Origin: Allostella sp. ATCC 35155
GTDB taxonomy: Bacteria; Pseudomonadota; Alphaproteobacteria; ATCC43930; Allostellaceae
Length of the DNA: 64,000 nt
Assembly: GCA_006738865.1 (NCBI GenBank)
Contig: AP019701.1
Location: 673,001-737,000, forward strand
Reading direction: 5' to 3'
Shown in pieces: positions 28,404 through 38,311 of this stretch. Below the pieces are notes generated by a model that saw only the letters and a program-made list of their open reading frames with translations, ran no database searches and had not been told where the DNA came from. Numbering within the stretch: position 1 is the stretch's first letter; each line of letters starts with the position of its first letter. A program made the translations under genes and the position numbers.

Positions 28404-28928
28404 ATGGACCCCGCCCCCCATCCCCCCGCCCTCGCCGACGCGCTGAAGCGCCGGCCGCAGCGCATCGTCATCCTCGGCCGCTCGGGCAGCGGCAAGTCGA
28501 CGCTCGCCCGCCGCCTGGGGGCGGAACTCGACCTGCCGGTCGTCCATCTCGATCGGCTCTTCTGGCAACCCGGCTGGGTCGCCTCCGACCGCGACACGTT
28601 CCGCGCCCGCGTCACCGAGGCGCTGGCGGGCGACCGCTGGATCACCGACGGCAACTTCTCCAACAGCTTCGACCTGCGCCTGCCCAGGGCCGAACTCGTC
28701 ATCTGGTTCGAGGTGCCGCGCCTGGTCTGCATCCGCCGCGCCCTCCTGCGCGTCTGGCGCTACCGCGGCCGCTCGCGCCCCGACCTCGCACCCGGCTGCC
28801 CCGAGCGCCTCGACTGGGAGTTCCTCCGCTACATCTGGAACTTCGACCGGGACACGAAGCCGAGGATCATGGCGGGGATCGCGGAGCACGGGGTGGAGGA
28901 GCGGATCGTTGTGCTTTCGCCTCGATAG
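28404..28928 (+). CDS. P-loop kinase-like protein (FlaR/adenylate-kinase-like)
   Basis: 174 residues. Walker A GRSGSGKST (about 25-33), then HLDRLFWQPGWVASDRDTFR and WITDGNFSNSFDLRLPRAELVIWFEVPR, the pattern of small P-loop proteins annotated as adenylate kinase-like or DNA-topology modulator FlaR-related. Probably phosphorylates a small molecule; substrate unknown. It begins 23 nt after pyrD on the same strand and may be co-transcribed. Confidence 0.82.
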   Translation: MDPAPHPPALADALKRRPQRIVILGRSGSGKSTLARRLGAELDLPVVHLDRLFWQPGWVASDRDTFRARVTEALAGDRWITDGNFSNSFDLRLPRAELVIWFEVPRLVCIRRALLRVWRYRGRSRPDLAPGCPERLDWEFLRYIWNFDRDTKPRIMAGIAEHGVEERIVVLSPR

Positions 28929-28961
28929 CAGCCGGACGGACGGGGGCGGCGGTCTTTCCGA

Positions 28962-29582
28962 CTAACTGGGAGGATGCGCGGATATCCACTCGCGGATGCA
29001 GGGGAGGAGTTCCCGTATCGGCAAGTTCTCGATGTCGCGCGGGGAGAAGCCTCGCGCCGTCAGGGCATCGTAGTTGTCCGCCATGAAGTCGGTAAATCGC
29101 CCCCATAGCGTCGAGGGGCCCGGCGCGCGGATTCCCGCTTCTCCAGCCAGCCAGTGACGCACCTCTGTCAGCACGGTCAGAGGGTTGTTGGCATGGACCG
29201 CGATATCCGAGTTCGACAGGTCCGAGATGGCGGCCTGATAGCGATAGCGCTCCGCCTCCGGGATCAGGCAGCGCTTCTCGGCGAAGCGCCCGTTACCGAA
29301 TATCCGGCAGCCGACATCGAGCCCCAGCTCGAATGGCATGTTGAGCCTGAAGAACTGGCCCTTCCTTTCTGCCTTCAGACGGGACAGATCGTGGATCGCG
29401 TACTTCGACGCCGCAATCAGCTCCAGGATCTTGTCGACCCTCGGCTCGGCCGAGTTCAGCCGCTCCAGGGCGATGCGCGGCTCGAAGCCCAGGTCGCTGA
29501 CGCAGAACAGTATCGGGCGAAGGAGCGGAAGATATTCGTCATCGAACGGACAATTGATGAAGACGGACGTGTCGAACGGCAC
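28962..29582 (-). CDS. TIR-like protein, partner of a DUF2188 gene
   Basis: 206 residues. The start, DTSVFINCPFDDEYLPLLRP, with DLGFEPRIALERLNSAEPRVDK, YAIHDLSRLK, FRLNMPFELGLDVG and SDIAVHANNP, matches a widespread uncharacterised family whose pattern resembles a TIR nucleotide-binding fold (beta-strand, acidic loop, conserved FELG helix). TIR-type folds in bacteria often cleave NAD in immunity, but I cannot confirm a catalytic Glu from sequence alone; the Glu in MPFELG is the candidate. It begins 6 nt after the stop of the DUF2188 gene on the same strand, so the two form one unit. Base composition is slightly less GC-rich than its neighbours. Confidence 0.7.
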   Translation of the reverse strand: MPFDTSVFINCPFDDEYLPLLRPILFCVSDLGFEPRIALERLNSAEPRVDKILELIAASKYAIHDLSRLKAERKGQFFRLNMPFELGLDVGCRIFGNGRFAEKRCLIPEAERYRYQAAISDLSNSDIAVHANNPLTVLTEVRHWLAGEAGIRAPGPSTLWGRFTDFMADNYDALTARGFSPRDIENLPIRELLPCIREWISAHPPS

Positions 29583-29588
29583 GTCGCA

Positions 29589-29822
29589 TCACCGTTTGGC
29601 CGCTGAAGGCTGCGCCTCGACTCCATAGCTGGCTCGATCGCGTACTGTCCCGTCAGAACGATGCACATAGAGTTCGCCGCTGGACTTCTTGGCTTCGCCT
29701 CGGGCGAAAACGATTGCAGCGTCCTGCGTCTCGAAGGTCCGAGTGGCTCTGCTCGCTCCGGAATGGCGGACCGCCCACCCACCGCGTGGGCTGGGAACGA
29801 CATGAAGTCCCTTCTTGGCCAT
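29589..29822 (-). CDS. DUF2188-domain small protein
   Basis: 77 residues: HVVPSPRGGWAVRHSGASRA, TRTFETQDAAIVFARGEAKK, ELYVHRSDGTVRDRASYG. This is the complete DUF2188 pattern (a small fold with a conserved GGW and an IxHxxDGxIRDxxSYG ending). Function unknown. First gene of a two-gene unit with the TIR-like protein, 6 nt apart. A weak promoter may lie around 29850-29880, an AT-richer patch (actatactacacgatag). Confidence 0.8.
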   Translation of the reverse strand: MAKKGLHVVPSPRGGWAVRHSGASRATRTFETQDAAIVFARGEAKKSSGELYVHRSDGTVRDRASYGVEAQPSAAKR

Positions 29823-29981
29823 GACTGTTTCCCAAAGACACTGCGTACTCGACGACGCACTATACTACACGATAGATCGGCAGGTCGCGCGCCCGTGTCG
29901 AGAGGGTCGGGCCACGTCGGTTGCTCCGCCGCCGTCGCCGTGGCAAAAGGCAGTGCCTCCCGCCTCCCGCTCCAGGCTCCC

Positions 29982-30848
29982 ATGATCCACATCCACGACG
30001 ACATCTCCGCGCTCGTCGAGCGCTATGACGGCTTCATCCTCGATCTCTGGGGGGTGCTGCATGACGGTACGCGCGCCTATCCCGGCGTGCCGGAGGCGCT
30101 GACGCGGCTGCACGACGCCGGCAAGAAGATCGCGCTGCTGTCGAACGCGCCGCGGCGGGCGGTGCATGCGGAATCGCGCATGGTCGAGCTCGGCGTGCCC
30201 AAGGGGAAGTACGACTTCGTCATGACCTCGGGCGAGGACACCTGGCACCATCTGCGCGACCGGCCCGACGCCTTCTACCAGGGGCTGGGGCGGCGCTGCT
30301 TCCATATCGGGCCGGCGCGCGACGTCAACCTCTTCGAGGGCGTCGACATCGAGCGCGTCGAGCAGGTGGAGGATGCGGAGTTCATCCTGAATTCCGGCCC
30401 CTGGGGCCATGACGAGACGCTGGCAGACCATGAGGAGCGGCTGGCCAAGGGCGCGGCGCGCGGCCTGCCGATGATCTGCGCCAACCCCGACCTCGTCGTC
30501 ATGATCGGGCCGCGCATCGTCATCTGCGCCGGCATGCTCGCCCGCCGCTACGAGGAGCTGGGCGGCATGGTGCGCTATCACGGCAAGCCGCACCGCGGCG
30601 TCTATGACCGCATCATGCACATGTTCGAAGGCCTGCCGCGCGACCGCGTCTGCGCCATCGGCGACACGCTGCGCACCGATGTCGCCGGCGCCAACACGAT
30701 CGGCATTCACTCCTTCCTGGTGACGGGCGGCGTCCATGCCGAGGAGTTCGGCGCCCCGGTCGGCGAGCGCCCGGACCCGGCCCTGGTCGAGGCGGCCTGC
30801 GTCCGTGAGGGCATCCGCCCGACGGCGGCACTGATCGGCTTCCGGTAG
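29982..30848 (+). CDS. HAD-IIA family phosphatase (TIGR01459 type)
   Basis: 288 residues. HAD motif I is altered: DGFILDLWGVLHDGTRAYPG (Asp nucleophile in DLWGV); motif II is LLSNAPRR; motif III and IV are HGKPHRGVYDRI and AIGDTLRTDVAGAN. The DLWGVLHDG form is typical of this alphaproteobacterial subfamily. It dephosphorylates an unidentified small metabolite. Start at MIHIHDDI (29982). Confidence 0.9.
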   Translation: MIHIHDDISALVERYDGFILDLWGVLHDGTRAYPGVPEALTRLHDAGKKIALLSNAPRRAVHAESRMVELGVPKGKYDFVMTSGEDTWHHLRDRPDAFYQGLGRRCFHIGPARDVNLFEGVDIERVEQVEDAEFILNSGPWGHDETLADHEERLAKGAARGLPMICANPDLVVMIGPRIVICAGMLARRYEELGGMVRYHGKPHRGVYDRIMHMFEGLPRDRVCAIGDTLRTDVAGANTIGIHSFLVTGGVHAEEFGAPVGERPDPALVEAACVREGIRPTAALIGFR

Positions 30849-30886
30849 GGGACGGGCCGGCGCCCCTGGTGCTAAGCAGGCGGGCG

Positions 30887-32656
30887 ATGCGTCGCCTCCT
30901 GCTCGCGCTGCCGTTCCTGCTGCCGCTGCCGACGGCCGCGGCCGACCATGCCATCGCCATGCATGGCGAGCCGGCGCTGGCCGCCGGCTTCGCGCACCTG
31001 CCCTATGCCGACCCGGCGGCGCCGCGGGGCGGGCGGCTGACGGTCGCCGCCTTCGGCAGCTACGACAGCCTCAACCCCTTCGTCATCAAGGGCGTGCCGG
31101 CCCGCGGCATCCGCGGCTATGTCTTCGAGAGCCTGCTGGCCCGCAACGAGGACGAGCCCTTCACCCTCTACGGCCTCCTCGCCGAGCGGGTCGAGACGCC
31201 GCCCGACCGCTCCTGGGTCGCCTTCACGATCGACCCGGACGCCCGCTTCCAGACGGGCGAGCCGGTGACGGTCGAGGACGTCCTCTTCTCGCTCGACCTG
31301 CTGCGCCGCCAGGGCCGGCCCAACCACCGCTTCTACTATTCCAAGGTGACGGCGACCGAGCGCCTCGGCGAGCGCACGGTCAAGCTGGTGTTCGACGGCT
31401 CGGGCGACCGCGAGCTGCCGCTCATCCTGGGGCTGATGCCGGTGCTGCCGCGCTCGGTCTATGGCGGGCGCGACTTCGCGCAGGGCACGCTGGAGCCGCC
31501 GGTTGGCTCCGGCCCCTACCGCGTCGCCGAGGCCGAGCCGGGGCGCCATGTCACCTACCGCCGCGATCCCGACTGGTGGGGGCGCGACCGGCCGGTCAAC
31601 CGCGGGCGGTTCAATTTCGACGAGATCCGCTACGACTATTTCCGCGACGCCAACGTCGCCTTCGAGGCCTTCAAGGCGGGCCTGCTCGACGCCCGCGTCG
31701 AGACGAGCCCGGCGCGCTGGGCCGCGGGGTACGACTTCCCGGCGATGGCGGACGGCCGCGTCATGCGCGCCGAGATCGCGCATGGCCGCCCGTCCGGCAT
31801 GTTCGGCTTCGTCCTTAACGCCCGCCGGCCGGTGCTGGCCGACCGCGGCGTGCGCGCGGCGCTGGTCGATTCCTTCGACTTCGAATGGGCGAACCGCGTC
31901 CTCTTCCACGGCGCCTATCGCCGCACGACGGGCTATTTCGACAATTCGCCGCTGGCCGCGACGGGCCCGGCGTCGCCGGCCGAGCGGGCGTTGCTCGCCC
32001 CCTTTCTCGACCGCCTGTCGCCCGACATCCTGGAGGCGCCACCCGTGCCGCTGTCGGGCGACGGCACCGGCCAGGACCGGGCGCAGCTGCGCGCCGTCTT
32101 CGACCGGCTGGCGGCGGCCGGCTGGCGCATCCGCGACGGCCGCATGACCGAGACGGCGACGGGCCGGCCGCTCGCCTTCGAGATCCTGCTGGTCCAGCCC
32201 GAGCAGGAGCGCTTCGCGCTGCACTGGGCGCGGACGCTGAAACGCCTCGGCATCGAGGCGTCGGTGCGCACCGTCGACAGCGCCCAGTACCAGGGGCGTC
32301 TGGAGAGCTTCGACTTCGACGTGATCCTCAACCTCTGGGCCAACTCGCTGTCGCCCGGCAACGAGCAGTCCTTCTACTGGGGGCAGGAGGCGGCCGGCCA
32401 GCCCGGCAGCCGCAACTATCCCGGCGTCGCCGAGCCGGCGGTCGACGCCGCCATCGCCGCCCTGGTCGAAAGCCGCACGCGCGAGGAGCTGGCGACGGCC
32501 GCCCGCACGCTGGACCGCCTGCTGCGCGCCGGCCGCCACGTCGTCCCGCTGTGGTACGAGCCGGTCGACCGCGTCGCCTGGTGGACCCGCCTCGGCCGCC
32601 CCGCCCGCTCGCCCGCGACCGGCGTCGACTTCGACAGCTGGTGGCAGGCTCGGTAG
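30887..32656 (+). CDS. Peptide-type ABC transporter substrate-binding protein (SBP family 5)
   Basis: 589 residues. Sec signal peptide (MRRLLLALPFLLPLPTAAA). The body follows the extracellular solute-binding family 5 pattern: GGRLTVAAFGSYDSLNPFV, VFESLLARNEDEPFTLYGLLAERVE, FTIDPDARFQTGEPVTVEDVLFS, and a late INLWANSLSPGNEQSFYW-like stretch typical of YejA-type proteins. It binds oligopeptides or similar solutes in the periplasm. No permease or ATPase gene is adjacent, so its transporter must be encoded elsewhere. Start at the ATG at 30887, since the earlier ATG adds a non-signal leader. Confidence 0.9.
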   Translation: MRRLLLALPFLLPLPTAAADHAIAMHGEPALAAGFAHLPYADPAAPRGGRLTVAAFGSYDSLNPFVIKGVPARGIRGYVFESLLARNEDEPFTLYGLLAERVETPPDRSWVAFTIDPDARFQTGEPVTVEDVLFSLDLLRRQGRPNHRFYYSKVTATERLGERTVKLVFDGSGDRELPLILGLMPVLPRSVYGGRDFAQGTLEPPVGSGPYRVAEAEPGRHVTYRRDPDWWGRDRPVNRGRFNFDEIRYDYFRDANVAFEAFKAGLLDARVETSPARWAAGYDFPAMADGRVMRAEIAHGRPSGMFGFVLNARRPVLADRGVRAALVDSFDFEWANRVLFHGAYRRTTGYFDNSPLAATGPASPAERALLAPFLDRLSPDILEAPPVPLSGDGTGQDRAQLRAVFDRLAAAGWRIRDGRMTETATGRPLAFEILLVQPEQERFALHWARTLKRLGIEASVRTVDSAQYQGRLESFDFDVILNLWANSLSPGNEQSFYWGQEAAGQPGSRNYPGVAEPAVDAAIAALVESRTREELATAARTLDRLLRAGRHVVPLWYEPVDRVAWWTRLGRPARSPATGVDFDSWWQAR

Positions 32657-32759
32657 GGCGGCCGAGGCGGTCTTGGCGCATTCTCGTGGTGGCGAATTCC
32701 GAGCGGCCTCCCATCTGGGCAAGGGGACACGCCCTGCACCGCATGGAAAGGACCGGAAG

Positions 32760-33233
32760 ATGGCCAAGAACACGATCTGCCTGTGGTTCGACAAGGACGC
32801 CGAGACGGCCGCCCGCTTCTACGCGGAGACCTTTCCCGACAGCGCCGTCGGCGCGGTCCATCGCGCGCCGGCCGACTATCCGTCCGGCAAGGCGGGCGAC
32901 GTCCTGACGGTCGAGTTCACCGTCGCGGGGATCCCCTGCCTCGGCCTCAACGGCGGCCCCGCGTTCCAGCACAACGAGAGCTTCTCGTTCCAGATCGCCA
33001 CCGACGACCAGGCGGAGACGGACCGCTACTGGAACGCCATCGTCGACAATGGCGGGCAGGAGAGCGCCTGCGGCTGGTGCAAGGACCGCTGGGGGATCTC
33101 CTGGCAGATCACGCCGCGCGCGCTGACCGAGGCCATGAAGGCCGGTGGCGCCGAAGCCAAGCGCGCCTTCGAGGCGATGCTGACCATGCGCAAGATCGAC
33201 GTCGCCGCCATCGAGGCCGCCCGCCGCGGCTGA
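32760..33233 (+). CDS. VOC-family protein (PhnB/3-demethylubiquinone methyltransferase-like)
   Basis: 157 residues in two beta-alpha-beta-beta-beta modules: NTICLWFDKDAETAARFYAE and IPCLGLNGGPAFQHNESFSF, then DRYWNAIVDNGGQESACGWCKDRWGISWQ. This matches the PhnB-like glyoxalase subgroup, whose members are often misnamed as methyltransferases; no methyltransferase motif is present. AAAGGA precedes the ATG at 32760. Function unknown. Confidence 0.88.
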   Translation: MAKNTICLWFDKDAETAARFYAETFPDSAVGAVHRAPADYPSGKAGDVLTVEFTVAGIPCLGLNGGPAFQHNESFSFQIATDDQAETDRYWNAIVDNGGQESACGWCKDRWGISWQITPRALTEAMKAGGAEAKRAFEAMLTMRKIDVAAIEAARRG

Positions 33234-33275
33234 GCGCGTTCCGTTCCGACAGCGCTTCGGGCGGCCGGTGCCGTC

Positions 33276-33359
33276 GCGTCCCTCGACTTCGCTCGGGATG
33301 AGGAATGTCCTTGTTCTAATTAAAGAATTCTGCTCATCCCGAGCGAAGTCGAGGGACGC
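33276..33359. repeat. Long palindromic repeat, copy 2
   Basis: Left arm 33276-33303, right arm 33333-33359, identical to those of the copies at 25042 and 36782. The 29-nt interior is AT-rich (ttctaattaaagaattc), unusual here. It lies between the VOC gene and the MazE-like gene, exactly where a MazF toxin would be expected downstream of the antitoxin. Confidence 0.92.
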
Positions 33360-33405
33360 ACTGTAGCCGGCCAGCGCCACCAGTCATGGTGCGTCCGACT
33401 TGGAT

Positions 33406-33627
33406 TCAGTCTTCCGTGTCGTGGTCGGCGGTGCAGCACAGAGAGCTGACGAATGCCAGATCGTCGGCCTCCTGGCTGCTTGCGGCGATCAGGCGGGATT
33501 GTCGGCGCGCCTCAGCCCGAAACTCCGGCGAGCCGACATCCGGCAGCCCCGCCCAAGACAACTTCACCGCGTGCGGGTCGACTGTCTCTCGCCTGGATGC
33601 CCTGTCGACTTCCGGCGTGTGAGCCAT
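33406..33627 (-). CDS. MazE-like (DUF3018) antitoxin, orphan and divergent
   Basis: 73 residues. The stretch VGSPEFRAEARRQSRLIAAS matches the C-terminal half of DUF3018/MazE-type antitoxins (usual form APGFAEEARRQSRLVA), followed by an acidic tail ADDLAF. The N-terminal half that should hold the DNA-binding GLRPVQIWVPDT motif is poorly conserved (VKLSWAGLPDV). GGGAGTG precedes the ATG, so it may still be expressed. No toxin gene follows; a palindromic repeat occupies that position. It could be a decayed antitoxin. Confidence 0.55.
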   Translation of the reverse strand: MAHTPEVDRASRRETVDPHAVKLSWAGLPDVGSPEFRAEARRQSRLIAASSQEADDLAFVSSLCCTADHDTED

Positions 33628-33737
33628 TGATGGGCACTCCCAAGATCGCCGACATCATGATCGGGCCCCCAGCGGTTTGACCATCCCGCCGCGCAGGGCG
33701 ATATTGATCGGCACATATCCTCACCAACGCCCGAGCC

Positions 33738-35884
<2,147 letters not shown>

Positions 35885-35888
<4 letters not shown>

Positions 35889-36739
35889 GCAGCCCAATCG
35901 TCTCGACCGACTGGCTCGCCGATCATCTCGGCGATCCGGACCTGCGCCTCTTCGACTGCACGCTCCTGACCCGGCCCGCACCCGACGGGTCGGACCTCGT
36001 GTCGGAGAGCGGGCGCGAGACTTGGCTCGCGGGCCACCTTCCGGGCGCGGCGCACATCGACATCCTGGCGCTGTCCGACCCGGACCAGCCCTTCCGCTAT
36101 GCCCTGCCGCCGCCCGAGCGCTTTGCCGCCGCTGCCGGCGCGCTCGGCATCGGCCAGGGCGTGCGGCCGGTGCTCTATTGCCGCAACCACCACATGTGGG
36201 CGGCGCGCATCTGGAACACGCTGCGCCATTACGGCTTCGACGATGCGCGGGTGCTCGACGGCGGCTGGGCCAAATGGACCGCCGAGGGGCGGCCGGTTGA
36301 AACCGGTCCGGTCCGGCATCCTCCGGCGGGCTTCGTCGCCCGGCCGCGCGCCGGCATCTTCGTCGATGCCGACGCGGCGTCCGCCGCGATCGGCGATCCG
36401 GCGACGGTCCTCGTCAATGCGCTGTCGCCCGAGCAGCATGCGGGGCGCGGCGGCGTCCACTACGGCCGGCCGGGCCGCATTCCGGGCAGCGTCAACGTGC
36501 CCGCGCGCGCGCTGACCGACCCGGTGACGACGGCCTACCTGCCGCCCGACCGGCTGGAGGCTCTGTTCCGTGCCGCCGGCGTCCTCGAGGGCGGGCGGAT
36601 CGTCGTCTATTGCGGCGGCGGGGTGGCGGCGTCGAGCGACGCCCTGGCGCTGGCGATCATCGGGCGCGCGGCGGCGGTCTATGGCCGCTCGTTGCAGGAA
36701 TGGGCCCGCGACCCGGCCCGCCCGCTAGTCACGGACTGA
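35885..36739 (+). CDS. Two-domain rhodanese-family sulfurtransferase
   Basis: 284 residues from a GTG overlapping the scpA stop (GTGA). Two rhodanese domains: the inactive N-terminal one ([50 protein letters not shown]) and the C-terminal one with [28 protein letters not shown] and the catalytic loop [16 protein letters not shown] (Cys). Relation to thiosulfate or 3-mercaptopyruvate sulfurtransferases is clear; donor specificity is not. Overlap with scpA implies co-translation, with no obvious metabolic link. Confidence 0.88.
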
Positions 36740-36781
36740 TGTCGGGCCGACCGGCCGGCGACGCCACTAGCTCATGCCCGT

Positions 36782-36865
36782 GCGTCCCTCGACTTCGCTC
36801 GGGATGAGGAACATTCTCCAATCCGAACAATGACTTCACTCATCCCGAGCGAAGTCGAGGGACGC
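36782..36865. repeat. Long palindromic repeat, copy 3
   Basis: Left arm 36782-36809 and right arm 36839-36865, identical in sequence to the copies at 25042 and 33276; the 29-nt interior (acattctccaatccgaac region) is unrelated. It follows the sulfurtransferase stop by 42 nt and faces the convergent small secreted-protein gene. Confidence 0.92.
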
Positions 36866-36901
36866 AACGGTATCGGCTGCGCTTCGATTCTTGAGCAGAA
36901 G

Positions 36902-36931
36902 CCGCCGCCGCCCGCAACCGGGCGGCGGCGG
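36902..36931 (-). terminator. GC-rich terminator hairpin after the small secreted-protein gene
   Basis: Perfect 13-bp stem (36902-36914 with 36919-36931, loop CAAC) immediately downstream of the minus-strand gene at 36943-37098. The following minus-strand bases are TTCTGCTC, a weak U-tract, so efficiency is uncertain. Confidence 0.55.
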
Positions 36932-36942
36932 AGGTGACCGGA

Positions 36943-37098
36943 TCAGCCGCCTGGCTGGGTGGCCGGGGCGGACGCGCTGGCGACCGGCACCGACGTCATC
37001 GGCGCGGCCGCGGTCTTGGCCTTGGTGTATTCGCAGGCGACGCCGGCGGTGGCGGCGAAGACGCCGGCCGCGGCAACGAGGGAGAGCAGTACGCGCAT
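36943..37098 (-). CDS. Small secreted protein with conserved Cys
   Basis: 51 residues. Signal peptide MRVLLSLVAAAGVFAATAGVA, then CEYTKAKTAAAP and an Ala/Pro/Ser tail. The Cys follows the likely cleavage point. Similar tiny ECxFxKTKT-type proteins occur in alphaproteobacteria without known function. AGGAG precedes the ATG. It could be a lipoprotein, but the -3 residue (Gly) does not fit a lipobox well. Confidence 0.6.
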   Translation of the reverse strand: MRVLLSLVAAAGVFAATAGVACEYTKAKTAAAPMTSVPVASASAPATQPGG

Positions 37099-37222
37099 GT
37101 CGTATTCTCCTGTTCCCGGTGGGGCAGGATCAGGCTGCGCGCGCCGGCACGGCCGGGTCAATCGGGCCTCGCGGGATCGTGATCGAGGAGTAGCGGGCGT
37201 GACCCGGGGAGACGCGGGTCGC

Positions 37223-38140
37223 TCAGCGCGGGCCGGGCGGCATCTTCGGCAGGGTGGTGGCGCGCCACGCCCAGTCGGCCGCCCAGGCGCCGGCGACGCC
37301 TGTGGCGATGACGTAGAAGCGGCTCGCCGCCTGCGAGGTCGCCGAGGCGAAGCCGGCGGCCGTGCTCGCCATCTGTCCGGCGCCCGGATAGTAGGGCAGG
37401 GTGCCGAGCGTGCCGGTCAGCACGTTGCCGACGGCGATGCCGCCCAGCGCGCCCGCCGCCAGCACCGAGGCGCGGGCATAGTCGCTGGTGTGGCCCGTCA
37501 CCCAGTCATAGACGGCGGTGGCGCCGATGGCGCCCGCCGCGCCGGAGAGGCCGGCGACGAGCCGGCTGCCGAGGGCGGTCTCGAGCGGCACCGCGGCGAG
37601 CGCCCCGCCGGCCCACGGCACCGTCGCGAAGGGTGCGGCCAGGATGTTGAACGCCGCGACGCCGGCGACGGCGCCCGCGCCGGCCCACAGCAGTTCCGGT
37701 TCGACCGGCGGCCACCAGGACTTCACCGTCTCCGCGGCGCCGGCTGCGGCGGCGCTCCATTCCCGGCCCCATTCCCGATAGGCGAAATGGCCGGCAAGGC
37801 CGCCGGCGACGGCGCTGGTGATGGCATAGACCCGGCTCATCGCCACCGACATCTCGGCCGCGACGACCGATCCCGCGCCGTAGGCGAGCCCGCCCGGCAG
37901 CGCCTGCAGTCCCAGCGCCGCGACGTTGAATCCGACGACGCCGGCGATCGCGCCGAGGCCGGCGACCACCGGCAGCCAGCGGTCGCTCTGCGGCGCCTCG
38001 GCCGGCGGCGCCGGTGCGGCGGGAGTCGCGGCGGGTGCCGGAACGACCGGCGCGAGCGACGGCGCGCCCGGCGCCTGGGCCAGCACCGCGGTCGGCAGCC
38101 ACACAGCCAGCAGGAAGATCGCCGCGATCCGTCGCGCCAT
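37223..38140 (-). CDS. Repetitive multi-pass membrane protein of unknown function
   Basis: 305 residues. Signal peptide (MARRIAAIFLLAVWLPTAVL), a Pro/Ala-rich stretch to about 52, then three diverged repeats of about 62 residues each (about 60-122, 152-214, 229-292). Each begins with a GAGAxAGVxxFN-like hydrophobic segment and ends SRxYxIATxVAGxxAxxxxY/W. The repeats look like membrane helical hairpins rich in Ala and Gly. No family recognised. Gly/Ala-rich hairpin pairs suggest an oligomerising or channel-like membrane protein, but this is speculative. Start at the ATG at 38140. Confidence 0.7.
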   Translation of the reverse strand: MARRIAAIFLLAVWLPTAVLAQAPGAPSLAPVVPAPAATPAAPAPPAEAPQSDRWLPVVAGLGAIAGVVGFNVAALGLQALPGGLAYGAGSVVAAEMSVAMSRVYAITSAVAGGLAGHFAYREWGREWSAAAAGAAETVKSWWPPVEPELLWAGAGAVAGVAAFNILAAPFATVPWAGGALAAVPLETALGSRLVAGLSGAAGAIGATAVYDWVTGHTSDYARASVLAAGALGGIAVGNVLTGTLGTLPYYPGAGQMASTAAGFASATSQAASRFYVIATGVAGAWAADWAWRATTLPKMPPGPR

Positions 38141-38311
38141 GCCCCACCCCTTGGATTCGTCGGACCCTAAATCCAGGATAGCGGCAACGGACGGGCGGAA
38201 GAAGCCCCCCAGGCGCCCGGACGCCGCCCGGCGGACGGGGTGCGGCGGCCATGCCCCTGTCGGGCGGCGGCGAAGCAGGCTATCTAGGCCGGCCATGCCC
38301 GCCCGCCCTGC

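Noticed and set aside
33240-33405. A MazF toxin downstream of the MazE-like gene
   Set aside because: No frame of suitable length or motif exists; the region holds the palindromic repeat.
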